Part shown: positions 43,079-51,239 of the stretch, one piece after another | Numbering within the stretch: the stretch's first letter is position 1 | Layout of the letters: every line of letters starts with the position of its first letter | NCBI RefSeq assembly: GCF_001899645.1 | Contig: NZ_MKVV01000044.1 | Location: 176,399 to 240,398, forward strand | Length of the DNA stretch: 64,000 nt | DNA from: Pseudonocardia sp. 73-21 | GTDB taxonomy: Bacteria; Actinomycetota; Actinomycetes; Mycobacteriales; Pseudonocardiaceae | Reading direction: 5' to 3' | Position numbers and translations under genes: made by a program | Notes under the pieces: generated by a model | What the model saw: the letters and a program-made list of their open reading frames with translations, nothing else | The model's database searches: none | Told to the model about the DNA's origin: nothing

Positions 43079-44824
43079 ATGAGGACGAACGTGGATCTGT
43101 CGACCCGCACCTTCGGCAACGAGGACCACCTCCCGCGCGTGCCGCTCCCCACCCTCGACGACACCTGCGACCGGTTCCTGGAGTGGTGCGCACCGCTGCT
43201 GACCGCCGACGAGCTGGCCACCACCGAGAAGACCGTCGCGGCGTTCCGCGACGGGCCGGGCCCGGACCTGCACGCCCAGCTCGCGGCCTACGACGCCCGG
43301 CCCGACACGGCGAGCTGGCTCGACGCGTTCTGGAGGCAGCGCTACCTGGGCCGACGCGACCGCATCGCGCTCAACGCCAACTTCTTCTTCCTCTTCGAGG
43401 ACTCCCCGCTGGGCCAGATCGAGCGGGCGGCCCGGCTCGTCGCCGCGTCGGTGGCGTACAAGCTCAGCATCGACGACGAGACCCTGCCGCCGGTCGTCCA
43501 ACGCGGGCAGGCCTTGTCGATGGAGCAGAACAAGTACCTGTTCTCCGCCACCCGCATCCCCGGTGACCCGTTGGACAGCTCCCGCAACCCGTACTCCGAC
43601 GCGTGGCCGGGCCCGTCGCAGGCGCGGCACATCCTCGTCCTGCACGACGGCAACGCCCTCGCGGTCGACGTGATCAGCCCCGAGGGCCGGCCCTACGCCG
43701 TCGACGAGATCGCGGCCGGGCTGCGCGCCGCGGTGGCCGCGAGCCCGACCCGCGGGCCCGCGGTCGGGCACCTGACGACGAAGGCGCGCGCCGAGTGGGC
43801 GGCGAGCCGGACGACGCTGCTGCCGGCCAACGCCGACGCGCTCGACACCCTCGAGACGGCCCTGTTCTGCGTCTGCCTCGAGGACCTCACGCCGTCGAGC
43901 CCCCTCGAAGCCTCCGACCAGCTCCTGCACGGCGACAGCGGCAACCGGTGGTTCGACAAGTCCGTCTCGCTCATCGTGTTCGCCGACGGCACCGCCGGCT
44001 ACAACGGCGAGCACTGCAAGCTCGACGGCACGACCGTGATCGCCTACCTCGACACCGTCCTGGAGACCCCCGAACCCACCGACCCGGCCGGGCTCGGCGA
44101 GACACCCGCCGTCGCGCCCGTCGCGTTCGTGCTCGACGACGCCCAGCGCGCCGACATCGACACCGCCGGGAAGGCGTTCGCCGACTACGCCGCCGACACC
44201 GCCACCTCCACGCTGTCGGTGGACTTCAGCGCCGAGCGCGCCAAGGCGCTGAAGTGCTCGCCCGACGCGTTCGCGCAGATGGCGTTCCAGCTCGCCCACG
44301 TCCGTGCGAAAGGCCACGTCGGCGCCACCTACGAGTCGATCGCCACGCGCGCGTTCAGGCACGGGCGGACCGAGGCGATGCGGGTGGTGACGCCGGAGAT
44401 CCTGGCGTTCACGGCGGCGACCGGACCCGACGAACGTCGCAGGGCCTTCCGGGCCGCCGCCGACAAGCACGTCGCCCGCGCCAAGGAGTGCCAGGCCGGG
44501 CTCGCCCCCGAGCAGCACCTGTGGGAGCTGCAGCTGATCGCGGCGCGGCAGGGCCACGACGTCGACCCCCTGTACGGCTCGCCGGGCTGGACGATCATGC
44601 GCGACGACTACCTGTCGACCAGCGCCGTGCCGTCACCGCACGTGAAGTACTGGGGGTTCGGCTCCACCAGCGAGAAGTGCATCGGGGTGGGCTACGCGAT
44701 GATGCCGGGCCGCTTCGACCTCTACCTGAGCACGCCGCGGGCCGTGAGCGAGCAGATGGGCATCTTCGCCGTGGCGCTCGCCGACGCCGTGCGCGAACTG
44801 GAGGAGCTGCTCGCCGATGCCTGA
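43079..44824 (+). CDS. Choline/carnitine O-acyltransferase family enzyme
   Basis: This 581-residue protein has the full eukaryotic-type carnitine acyltransferase architecture. The catalytic histidine is H312 in NGEHCKLDG. The STS motif that contacts carnitine's carboxylate or acyl group is at 513-515 (YLSTSAV), and TYESIATRAFRHGRTE (418-433) is a family signature. The enzyme transfers an acyl group from CoA to the hydroxyl of a carnitine- or choline-like acceptor. It is rare in bacteria. It sits between a hydroxylase and a methyltransferase with no gap (TAG then ATG) and an 8-base overlap, so one operon is certain on layout. Confidence 0.93.
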   Translation: MRTNVDLSTRTFGNEDHLPRVPLPTLDDTCDRFLEWCAPLLTADELATTEKTVAAFRDGPGPDLHAQLAAYDARPDTASWLDAFWRQRYLGRRDRIALNANFFFLFEDSPLGQIERAARLVAASVAYKLSIDDETLPPVVQRGQALSMEQNKYLFSATRIPGDPLDSSRNPYSDAWPGPSQARHILVLHDGNALAVDVISPEGRPYAVDEIAAGLRAAVAASPTRGPAVGHLTTKARAEWAASRTTLLPANADALDTLETALFCVCLEDLTPSSPLEASDQLLHGDSGNRWFDKSVSLIVFADGTAGYNGEHCKLDGTTVIAYLDTVLETPEPTDPAGLGETPAVAPVAFVLDDAQRADIDTAGKAFADYAADTATSTLSVDFSAERAKALKCSPDAFAQMAFQLAHVRAKGHVGATYESIATRAFRHGRTEAMRVVTPEILAFTAATGPDERRRAFRAAADKHVARAKECQAGLAPEQHLWELQLIAARQGHDVDPLYGSPGWTIMRDDYLSTSAVPSPHVKYWGFGSTSEKCIGVGYAMMPGRFDLYLSTPRAVSEQMGIFAVALADAVRELEELLADA

Positions 44825-45650
44825 CCCGCTGAGCGCCGAGAGCAAGGCGGACTTCAGCACGATCTACACGCAGACCGATCCGCGCGGCTACTTCCGCACG
44901 CTGCGGCTGCTGGACTACCAGGTGCCGCAGCACGCGAAGCCGGTGATCGAGGCGGCGCTGGAGGCGTCCGGGAACCGCACGGTGCTCGACGTCTGCTGCT
45001 CGTACGGCATCAACGCGGCGCTGCTGCGCCTCGACGTCGACCTGGAGACGCTCGGCGCCCGGGCGGCCGACCCGGCGCGGGTCGGGCTGGACCCGGAGTC
45101 GGTGATCACCTCCGACGCGGCCTTCCACGCCGAGCACCTGCGCCGCCCCGACCTGACGGTCCTCGGCCTCGACGCCTCCGCGCCCGCCATCGACTACGGC
45201 GTGCGCACCGGGCTGCTCGCGAACGGCTGGGCCGAGGACCTGGAGTCGACCGCCCCGTCCCCGGCGCTGGCCACGGGGCTGCGCGACGTCGGGCTCGTCG
45301 TCTGCACGGGCGGGGTGGGCTACGTCGGCCGCGACACGTTCGCCCGCATCCTGGGCGCCGTCGGAGCACCGCAGCAGCTCCGGCTCGCGGTGTTCGTCCT
45401 GCGCGTCTTCGACTACACGGAGATCTCGGCGGTGTTCGAGCCCTACGGCCTGGTGACGGAGAAGCTGCCCGGCACGTACCGGCAACGCCGCTTCGCCGAC
45501 CGCGGCGAGCAGGACGCGGCGGTCCACGACGTGCGGGCGCGGGGCCTGGACCCGACGGGCAAGGAGGCCGCGGGCTGGTACCACGCCGACTGCTGGCTGA
45601 CCCGCCCGGTGACGGCGGCCCCGGTCAGGATCCCGCCGGCCGCAGGCTGA
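44817..45650 (+). CDS. SAM-dependent methyltransferase-like protein of the acyltransferase operon
   Basis: This 277-residue protein begins DFSTIYTQTDPRGYFRTLRLLDY and has a Rossmann motif I, TVLDVCCSYGINAALL, near residue 60. A middle strand, TVLGLDASAPAIDYG, and VGLVVCTGGVGYVG also fit a class I methyltransferase. The acceptor is unknown. Its ATG overlaps the acyltransferase end by 8 bases. In context, N-methylation giving a quaternary amine for the acyltransferase is attractive, but this is inference. Confidence 0.78.
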   Translation: MPDPLSAESKADFSTIYTQTDPRGYFRTLRLLDYQVPQHAKPVIEAALEASGNRTVLDVCCSYGINAALLRLDVDLETLGARAADPARVGLDPESVITSDAAFHAEHLRRPDLTVLGLDASAPAIDYGVRTGLLANGWAEDLESTAPSPALATGLRDVGLVVCTGGVGYVGRDTFARILGAVGAPQQLRLAVFVLRVFDYTEISAVFEPYGLVTEKLPGTYRQRRFADRGEQDAAVHDVRARGLDPTGKEAAGWYHADCWLTRPVTAAPVRIPPAAG

Positions 45651-45936
45651 CGCCGATCGCGAACGCCACCGCGGCCGCGAGGACGGCACCCACCACGACG
45701 AGCTGCGCGAGCTGCCCGGGGGTGCCGAGCGGGGCCGGCAGGCCGAGCACCGCGAGCACCTGGTCGCGCAGCACCGCCGACAGCGGCAGCGCGAGGAACA
45801 GCGTGCACGAGACGGCGCCGCGGTAGGGGTCGTCCTGCCACGGGCTGCCCGCCCGGACGGCGGCCAGGCCGAGCGTGAGTCCGAGCGCACGGGCCGCTGC
45901 CCTACGGGCGGGATGTCCCGCGTCGGGGATGCCCAT
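45625..45936 (-). CDS. Hypothetical membrane protein
   Basis: This frame of about 103 residues starts at ATG 45936 (MGIPDAGHPARRAAARALG). It has two or three hydrophobic segments (AVSCTLFLALPLSAVLRDQVLAVL, LAQLVVVGAVLAAAVAFAIGVSL). It is divergent from the PadR gene and its end overlaps the methyltransferase end by 26 bases. I recognise no family. Coding is plausible from the membrane pattern and because the interval would otherwise be empty. Confidence 0.5.
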   Translation of the reverse strand: MGIPDAGHPARRAAARALGLTLGLAAVRAGSPWQDDPYRGAVSCTLFLALPLSAVLRDQVLAVLGLPAPLGTPGQLAQLVVVGAVLAAAVAFAIGVSLRPAGS

Positions 45937-45944
45937 CTGACAGA

Positions 45945-45991
45945 TAGTACACAGCACATACTACTTGCTGCGTACCACTCGTCGCGTAGTA
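45945..45991. promoter_or_regulatory. Candidate PadR operator region
   Basis: TAGTA (45945-45949) and TACTA (45959-45963) form an inverted pair with a 9-base gap. TACTAC (45959-45964) also pairs with GTAGTA (45986-45991). The AT-rich cluster lies just before the PadR ATG at 46004 and suits autoregulation. Confidence 0.5.
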
Positions 45992-46003
45992 GAGTCCGGC
46001 GAC

Positions 46004-46303
46004 ATGCAGGCCAACGACGCCCAGACGCTCGTGCTCTACGCGCTGGCCGACGGGCCACTGCACGGTTACGCCGTCAACACCGCCATCCAGGAGCTCACCG
46101 GGGCACGGCTCGGCGCCGGTAGCCTCTACGGGGCGCTCACGCGCCTGGAGGCGAAGGGGCTCGTCGAGCCGCTCGACGAGCAGGGACGCCAGCGCCCGGT
46201 CCGGATCACCGACGAGGGGCGCGCCGTGCTGGAGCGGGAGCTGCGCGCCATGCAACGGGTGGCCTCGGCCGGCCTGCACCGGCTCGGGGTAGCGCCGGCA
46301 TGA
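46004..46303 (+). CDS. PadR-family regulator
   Basis: This 99-residue protein consists of one PadR winged helix: LVLYALADGPLHGYAVNTAIQELTG, GAGSLYGALTRLEAKGLVEP and RPVRITDEGRAVLERELR. It is the short PadR-s2 form, which dimerises through its last helix. ATG 46004 is followed by an end overlapping the next ATG (ATGA), so the two genes are coupled. Such short PadR genes usually control the adjacent membrane protein. Confidence 0.9.
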   Translation: MQANDAQTLVLYALADGPLHGYAVNTAIQELTGARLGAGSLYGALTRLEAKGLVEPLDEQGRQRPVRITDEGRAVLERELRAMQRVASAGLHRLGVAPA

Positions 46304-47007
46304 GCGTCGAGGCCCGGCTGGTGCGGCTCTACCCCGCCGCGTTCCGGCGGGCGTGGGGCCCCGACGTCGAGACCGAGGCCCGCGCCGCCGGATGGCGGTC
46401 GTGGCCGAGCCTCGTCGCCGGCGTCGTCGACATGTGGCTGCACCCGGCGATCTGGCCGGCGCGCAGCACGGCCGAGCGGCGGGCCCGGGTCACCACGGCA
46501 CTGGTCGCCGTCGGGCTCGCGGGGTGGCTCGTCGGCCACGCCGGGGCGGAGCAACACGCCCTGCCCGCCCATACCGCCTGCACCACGCTGCTGCTCCTCG
46601 GCCTCGGCCTCGCCGCCCCCTGGCCACGCGCGCTGGTGGCCACCGCCCGCCGCGTCGCACACCTGCTCGCGGCGCCGGCACTCCTCGGCGCCGCCGCCGT
46701 GGCCATGGCCCGGTCCGACCTTCCGCCACCGGCCGCGGTCACGGTGCTGGCCACCTGGTGGATGGCGCTCGGCATCGGCGCGGTCCAGGTGTGCCGAGTC
46801 CTGGCCTCCCTCGGACCGGACGCACTGGTTCCCCCGTCGCCCGTCCGGCTCCGTGCCGCGGGCCACGCGCTGGTCGCCGCGCTCGCCACGGCCGGCGCCC
46901 TGTTCCTGGTCACCGGCGACGTGCCGGCGGCGACCGGCGTCCTGCTGCTCGCGGCGGTCGGCGTCGGCACCCTGCGCGACCTCGAGCCGCAGGGGAAACA
47001 GGGATGA
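46300..47007 (+). CDS. PadR-coupled membrane protein
   Basis: This 235-residue protein opens with RLVRLYPAAFRRAWGPDVETEA, a small cytosolic domain often found at the start of PadR-partner proteins and MacB-like permeases. Five or six hydrophobic helices follow (TALVAVGLAGWLVGH, TTLLLLGLGLAAPW, TGVLLLAAVGVGTL). Its function is unknown. It overlaps the PadR gene by 4 bases. Directly after its stop comes the UppS remnant, so a deletion or insertion occurred next to its 3' end. Confidence 0.75.
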   Translation: MSVEARLVRLYPAAFRRAWGPDVETEARAAGWRSWPSLVAGVVDMWLHPAIWPARSTAERRARVTTALVAVGLAGWLVGHAGAEQHALPAHTACTTLLLLGLGLAAPWPRALVATARRVAHLLAAPALLGAAAVAMARSDLPPPAAVTVLATWWMALGIGAVQVCRVLASLGPDALVPPSPVRLRAAGHALVAALATAGALFLVTGDVPAATGVLLLAAVGVGTLRDLEPQGKQG

Positions 47008-47016
47008 TCGGCCCGC

Positions 47017-47290
47017 TGCGTGTCCACCGGGGCCGCCCGCGGCGAGACCACGGCCGAGGTGGGCGCGACGCTCACCACGGACGACATCGGCGCACACCGG
47101 CGCACACCTCTGCACCACGGGGCAGCCGGACCCGGACCTGGTGATCCTCACCGGCGGTGAGCAGCGGAGGTCGAACTTCATACCCCGGCAGAGCGCCCAC
47201 GCCGAGCTGCATTTCCGCGACGCCTACCGGCCCGCGTTCCACGAGATCGACTTCCTTTGCGCGCTCCGCAGGTTCGCCCCCCGGGGATGA
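47017..47290 (+). pseudogene. C-terminal remnant of an isoprenyl (polyprenyl) diphosphate synthase, UppS-like
   Basis: The text ETTAEVGATLTTDDIGAH in one frame continues in another as HLCTTGQPDPDLVILTGGEQ, then RRSNFIPRQSAHAELHF and FHEIDFLCALRRFA to a stop. This is the conserved C-terminal third of cis-prenyl transferases (PDPDL-I-RTSGEQR-SNF). The frames are shifted by a 10-bp tandem duplication at 47089-47108, and deleting one copy restores reading. The first two thirds, including the catalytic aspartate, are gone. Confidence 0.82.
47089..47108. repeat. 10-bp tandem duplication causing a frameshift
   Basis: GGCGCACACC occurs at 47089-47098 and again directly at 47099-47108. It lies exactly at the frame switch in the UppS remnant, so it is the likely inactivating mutation, or a secondary one after truncation. 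Confidence 0.9.
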
Positions 47291-47296
47291 CCACGG

Positions 47297-47436
47297 TCAG
47301 CCGCGTGGGCGCAGCGGGAGCAGGTCGCGGACGGGAGGGTCGCGCAGGTACGGGCCGCCCCCAGCGCGATGTCGACGTAGACGCCCGAGAGCACGGTGCC
47401 GAACAGGGGCGTGTCGACGCGGAGGTCCGCGAGCAC
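47297..47436 (-). pseudogene. Unidentified frameshifted fragment
   Basis: From GTG 47436 the reverse strand reads MLADLRVDTPLFGTVLSGVY and then VDIALG. After a one-base slip in a run of five Gs, it reads GPYLRDPPVRDLLPLRPRG and stops at 47297. Both halves look protein-like, and the join suggests a short or truncated gene downstream of MarR with one lost base. I recognise no family. Confidence 0.35.
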
Positions 47437-47455
47437 GGCCCCGCCCGACGATTCT

Positions 47456-47887
47456 TCAGCCCCGCAGGCGACGCAGGATGCGGCCCAGCTCGGCGCGGTC
47501 GGCGTCGTCGAGGACGCCGAAGAAGCCCTCCGCGTCGGCGACGCGGGCGGCGCGGATCGCCGTGGCGAGCTCGGTGCCCTTGTCCGTCAGCCGCACGAGG
47601 GTGGCTCGCCGGTCGTGCGGGTCGGGGAGCCGTTCGACGAGGCCGCGCTCCTGCAGGCCGTCCACCACCTCGGTGACCGACCGCGGCGCGATACGCAGGT
47701 GCTCCGACAGCGCGCTGAGCCGCACGGTGCCGTGGCGGGCCAACGTCATGACCGCGCGGGACTGCGACGGCGTGATGTCCCACGGCGCCAGGGACTCCTT
47801 GGACCGGTGGCGCAGCGTGCGCGCGACCGCCCAGAACGCCTCGGCCAGGGACTCGTCCTCCTCCACGGGGAATAGCCTACCCAGCAC
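47456..47887 (-). CDS. MarR-family regulator divergent from an ABC exporter
   Basis: This 143-residue winged-helix protein has the HTH VRLSALSEHLRIAPRSVTEVVDGLQERGLVERL and the wing DPHDRRATLVRLTDKG. GTG 47887 follows AGGGAG at 8 bases. The longer frame to ATG 47923 would begin inside the palindromic operator. It diverges from an ABC exporter gene, and the palindrome between them should place both under its control, a typical multidrug efflux arrangement. Confidence 0.88.
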   Translation of the reverse strand: MLGRLFPVEEDESLAEAFWAVARTLRHRSKESLAPWDITPSQSRAVMTLARHGTVRLSALSEHLRIAPRSVTEVVDGLQERGLVERLPDPHDRRATLVRLTDKGTELATAIRAARVADAEGFFGVLDDADRAELGRILRRLRG

Positions 47888-47902
47888 TGGTGTTGCTCCC
47901 TC

Positions 47903-47923
47903 ATGTTGAGGTAACCTCAGCAT
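47903..47923. promoter_or_regulatory. MarR operator between regulator and ABC exporter
   Basis: TGAGGT-A-ACCTCA is a perfect 13-bp dyad centred on 47913, and flanking ATG and CAT extend the symmetry to 21 bases with one mismatch. It lies between the MarR start and the exporter start. Confidence 0.65.
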
Positions 47924-47948
47924 CTACCCGGACAGAAGGAGCCCTTTA

Positions 47949-49724
47949 TTGGAACCGCCACGCATCAAGAACCGCCCCGTCTCCGCTGCCGAGAAGAAGC
48001 AGGCCCGCGAGGTCTCCCTGCGTCGCATCGGGCAGCTCTTCACCCCCTACCGCTGGCCGCTCGCGATCGTCGTCGGGATCATCGTGATCTCCTCGATCGT
48101 CGGCCTGGCCTCGCCGTTCCTGCTCCGCGCCGTCATCGACACCGCGCTGCCGGACCGCAACCTCACCCTGCTCGTCTGGCTGGTGATCGGCATGGTCGCC
48201 GTCGCCGCCGTGAGCTCCGCGCTCGGAGTGGTGCAGACCTGGATCAGCACGCGCATCGGCCAGCAGGTCATGCACGGCCTGCGTACCAGCGTGTTCGCCC
48301 ACCTGCAGCGCCAGTCCGTCGCGTTCTTCACGCGCACCCGCACCGGTGAGGTGCAGTCGCGCATCACCAACGACATCGGCGGCATGCAGTCCGTCGTCAC
48401 CTCGACGGCCACGTCCGTCGCCTCGAACCTCACCACGGCCGTCGCCACCGCCGTCGCCATGGCCGCGCTGTCGTGGCAGCTCTCCCTCATCTCGCTCGTC
48501 GTGATGCCGCCGGCGATCTACCTGACGCGCCGCGTCGCGACGATGCGCCGCTCCATCACCACGGCGCAGCAGCGCGAGCTGGCCGACCTCAACGTCACCG
48601 TCGAGGAGGGGCTGTCGATCAGCGGCATCCAGCTCTCCAAGACCATGGGCGCCGGCCCCGCGCTGGTGGAGCGCTTCACCGGCTCGTCCGAGCGGCTGAT
48701 CGACCTGGAGCTGCGCTCCCAGCTCGCCGGCCGCTGGCGGATGGCCTCGATGAGCGTCATCTTCGCCGCGATCCCCGCGGTCATCTACCTCGCCGCCGGG
48801 TTGCCCGGCACCACCCTGTCCATCGGCACGCTGATCGCGTTCACCACGCTGCAGTCCGGCCTGTTCCGGCCGATCATGGGCCTGCTCAACGTCGGGGTCT
48901 CGCTGGTCAGCTCGCTGGCCCTGTTCGCGCGGATCTTCGAGTACCTGGACCTGCCCGTCGAGGTCGACGACCCGGAGCACCCGGTCGTGATCGACCCGTC
49001 GCAGGTGGCCGGCCACGTCCGCTTCGAGGACGTCACGTTCGCCTACGGCGGCGCCGACCACGCGGCCGTCGCGGGCGTCAACCTCGACGTGCCCGCCGGC
49101 TCCACGCTGGCCCTGGTCGGCGAGACCGGCTCCGGCAAGAGCACCCTCGCGTCACTGGTCGCCCGCCTCTACGACCCGGGCTCCGGGCGCGTCACCATCG
49201 ACGGCGTCGACCTGCGCGACATGCGCCTGGCCGATCTCGCCGACATCGTGGGCGTCGTCAGCCAGGAGACCTACCTGCTGCACACCACCGTGCGCGAGAA
49301 CCTGCGCTACGCCCGGCCCGACGCGAGCGACGCCGAGATCGAGGCCGCGGCCCGCGCCGCCCAGGTCCACGACCTGATCGCGAGCCTGCCCGAGGGCTAC
49401 GACACCGTCGTCGGCTCACGCGGCCACCGCTTCTCCGGCGGCGAGAAACAGCGCATCGCCATCGCCCGCACGCTCCTGCGCAACCCGCGTGTCCTCGTCC
49501 TCGACGAGGCCACGAGCGCGTTGGACAACGAGACCGAGCGCGCCGTCCAGAAGGCGTTCGACGTCCTGGCGCAGGGCCGCACGACGATCACCATCGCTCA
49601 CCGCCTGTCCACCGTCCGCGACGCCGACCAGATCGTGGTGATCGACCACGGCCGCGTGGTGGAGCAGGGCACGCACGCGACGCTGGTGGAGCGCGAAGGC
49701 CGCTATGCCGCCCTGGCCGCGTGA
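47949..49724 (+). CDS. ABC exporter, fused permease-ATPase (type IV)
   Basis: This 591-residue half-transporter has six N-terminal helices (about 35-320). Its nucleotide-binding domain is complete: Walker A VGETGSGKST, Q-loop VVSQETYLLH, signature FSGGEKQR, Walker B LVLDEAT and the H-loop IAHR. It would dimerise to export drugs, lipids or peptides. The start codon is TTG 47949, with AAGGAG 7 bases upstream, and the product then reads EPPRIKNRPVSAAEKKQ. Its divergent MarR neighbour suggests drug-induced expression. Confidence 0.93.
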   Translation: MEPPRIKNRPVSAAEKKQAREVSLRRIGQLFTPYRWPLAIVVGIIVISSIVGLASPFLLRAVIDTALPDRNLTLLVWLVIGMVAVAAVSSALGVVQTWISTRIGQQVMHGLRTSVFAHLQRQSVAFFTRTRTGEVQSRITNDIGGMQSVVTSTATSVASNLTTAVATAVAMAALSWQLSLISLVVMPPAIYLTRRVATMRRSITTAQQRELADLNVTVEEGLSISGIQLSKTMGAGPALVERFTGSSERLIDLELRSQLAGRWRMASMSVIFAAIPAVIYLAAGLPGTTLSIGTLIAFTTLQSGLFRPIMGLLNVGVSLVSSLALFARIFEYLDLPVEVDDPEHPVVIDPSQVAGHVRFEDVTFAYGGADHAAVAGVNLDVPAGSTLALVGETGSGKSTLASLVARLYDPGSGRVTIDGVDLRDMRLADLADIVGVVSQETYLLHTTVRENLRYARPDASDAEIEAAARAAQVHDLIASLPEGYDTVVGSRGHRFSGGEKQRIAIARTLLRNPRVLVLDEATSALDNETERAVQKAFDVLAQGRTTITIAHRLSTVRDADQIVVIDHGRVVEQGTHATLVEREGRYAALAA

Positions 49725-49740
49725 CCCCCGATGACAGGAA

Positions 49741-50337
49741 CTACGCGCGCCCCAGGAGCGCCGCCGCTTGCCCTGGCATCTGTTCTGCCGCACCCACCAG
49801 GAAGTCCACCAGCGCCTCCCGCGGCACCGGGCGCTGCGGCAGCCACTCCAGCACCGCCTCCTCGATCAGCCCCAGGTAGCCGCGGAGCACCACGAGCAGG
49901 GCCGGCGGGGGCGCGTCGACGCCGACCCAGCCGCCGATCAGCCGGGCCAGCCGGTCGCGCGTGGCGTGCATGGCGCGGCGCAGCTTCTCGTCCGTCGCCC
50001 CGCCGCGCATGACGTGCAGGTACATCTCCGCGTGCCGGTCGGCGGCGTCGATGAACGCCTCGATCCCGGCCCGGAGCCGGTCGGGCAGGGCGACGTCGCT
50101 GGTGCGCTCCAGCCGCTCGACGAGGCTGTCGGCGACCTGGTCGAACACGGCCAGCTGCAGGTCGCCGATGGTGGGGAAGTAGTGGAAGACCAGCGGTTTC
50201 GACACGCCCGCCCCGGCCGCGACGGCGTCCGGGGAGAGCGCGGCGAGGGGGTGCTCGCGCATCCACGCGTACGCGACGTCGACGAGCTGTGCGCGCCGCG
50301 CCGCCGCGCTCAGCCGCCGCTCGGAGGTCCCTGCCAC
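49741..50337 (-). CDS. TetR-family regulator
   Basis: This 198-residue TetR protein has the HTH LVDVAYAWMREHPLAALSPDAVAAGAGVSKPLVFHYFPTIGDL and a ligand domain ending in FLVGAAEQMPGQ. GTG 50337 is 10 bases after the stop of the PF10118 gene, so it is the second gene of that operon. It probably feeds back on the operon through the twin TGACC palindromes upstream of the first gene. A perfect 14-bp palindrome also lies at its own start. The ligand is unknown, possibly an alkyl or lipid compound. Confidence 0.88.
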   Translation of the reverse strand: MAGTSERRLSAAARRAQLVDVAYAWMREHPLAALSPDAVAAGAGVSKPLVFHYFPTIGDLQLAVFDQVADSLVERLERTSDVALPDRLRAGIEAFIDAADRHAEMYLHVMRGGATDEKLRRAMHATRDRLARLIGGWVGVDAPPPALLVVLRGYLGLIEEAVLEWLPQRPVPREALVDFLVGAAEQMPGQAAALLGRA

Positions 50338-50342
50338 ACAGT

Positions 50343-50356
50343 CGAGCCTAGGCTCG
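50343..50356. promoter_or_regulatory. Perfect 14-bp palindrome at the TetR start
   Basis: CGAGCCTAGGCTCG is a perfect dyad. It overlaps the stop codon of the PF10118 gene and ends 5 bases before the TetR start codon in the direction of transcription. It could be an operator or an mRNA hairpin that hides the TetR start. Confidence 0.45.
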
Positions 50357-51229
50357 TCTCCGGAGCTGGTCGCGCAGCGTGCCGTCGGGACCGAACAGGC
50401 GCTCGCGCCACTCGGCCTCCAGGGCGGTCGTGTCGTGGCGGTCCGGGTGGAAGTCCGGCTTCCGGAACACCCCGACGCGCGGGATGATCCGCCCGACGAA
50501 ACCGCCGGGTCCGAACAGCATGCGCACGCCGTCGCGGATGTCGCGCGGCCGGCGCCACACGCCCTCGGCCAGCACCAGCCAGATCCAGCTCACCAGCGCG
50601 GCCGGGATGATCGTCGCGTCCACCAGCACCTCGGCGAGCACGCGTTCGCGGCGGCTGTTGCCGATGGTCTCGTACACCTCGTAGCTGACGGACTTGTGCT
50701 CCAGCTCCTCCAGGGCGTGCCAGATCCACAGCTCGGTGAGGTCGTCGTGGATGCGGGTGCGGAAGTCCTCGTGCGAGAGCAGCTCCTCGGCCAGCAGCGC
50801 CGTGAGGTGCTCCATCTGGGCCGTGCACGCGAGCCGTTGCCGCGCGGGGAGCAGGTCGAGCAGGCGCAGGGCCAGCGCGATCGCCTTCTCGGGCACGTCG
50901 ACGTCGATGTCGCGGGAGCGGAAGACGTCGTTGAGCCGGTCGTGTTCGCGGCTGTGGATCACCTCCTGGCCGGTGAACCCGGCGACCTGCGCGCGCAGTG
51001 TCGGATCGGTGACCCGGTGCTTGAACCGGTTCACCGACTGCACGAAGAAGTCCTCCCCCGGCGGGAACGCACCGGAGAGCACCACCAGGAACAGCGTGGC
51101 CGTCGCGTTGCCGGCGTAGAGCCAGCGCGGCATCTCCTCGTTGAGCCGGAAGTCCAGCTGACGTGGGGGGATGCCGACGTCAGCGCCCCGCAGTGTTTTC
51201 TTCTGCTCGCCCACCGTGATCCCCCGCAT
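50348..51229 (-). CDS. Metal-dependent hydrolase-like protein (PF10118)
   Basis: This protein of about 293 residues resembles the predicted metal-dependent hydrolase family PF10118. It has conserved histidine/glutamate-rich helices: FTGQEVIHSREHDRLNDVF, QMEHLTALLAEELLS and WIWHALEELEHKSVSYEVY. The pattern suggests a ferritin-like di-metal helical bundle. Its biological role is unknown; homologues often sit beside TetR genes and alkane or lipid genes. The start is ATG 51229 or GTG 51214, and the latter has GGGGGA upstream. Twin palindromes precede it. Confidence 0.82.
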   Translation of the reverse strand: MRGITVGEQKKTLRGADVGIPPRQLDFRLNEEMPRWLYAGNATATLFLVVLSGAFPPGEDFFVQSVNRFKHRVTDPTLRAQVAGFTGQEVIHSREHDRLNDVFRSRDIDVDVPEKAIALALRLLDLLPARQRLACTAQMEHLTALLAEELLSHEDFRTRIHDDLTELWIWHALEELEHKSVSYEVYETIGNSRRERVLAEVLVDATIIPAALVSWIWLVLAEGVWRRPRDIRDGVRMLFGPGGFVGRIIPRVGVFRKPDFHPDRHDTTALEAEWRERLFGPDGTLRDQLRRRA

Positions 51230-51239
51230 CGTCGCGTAC

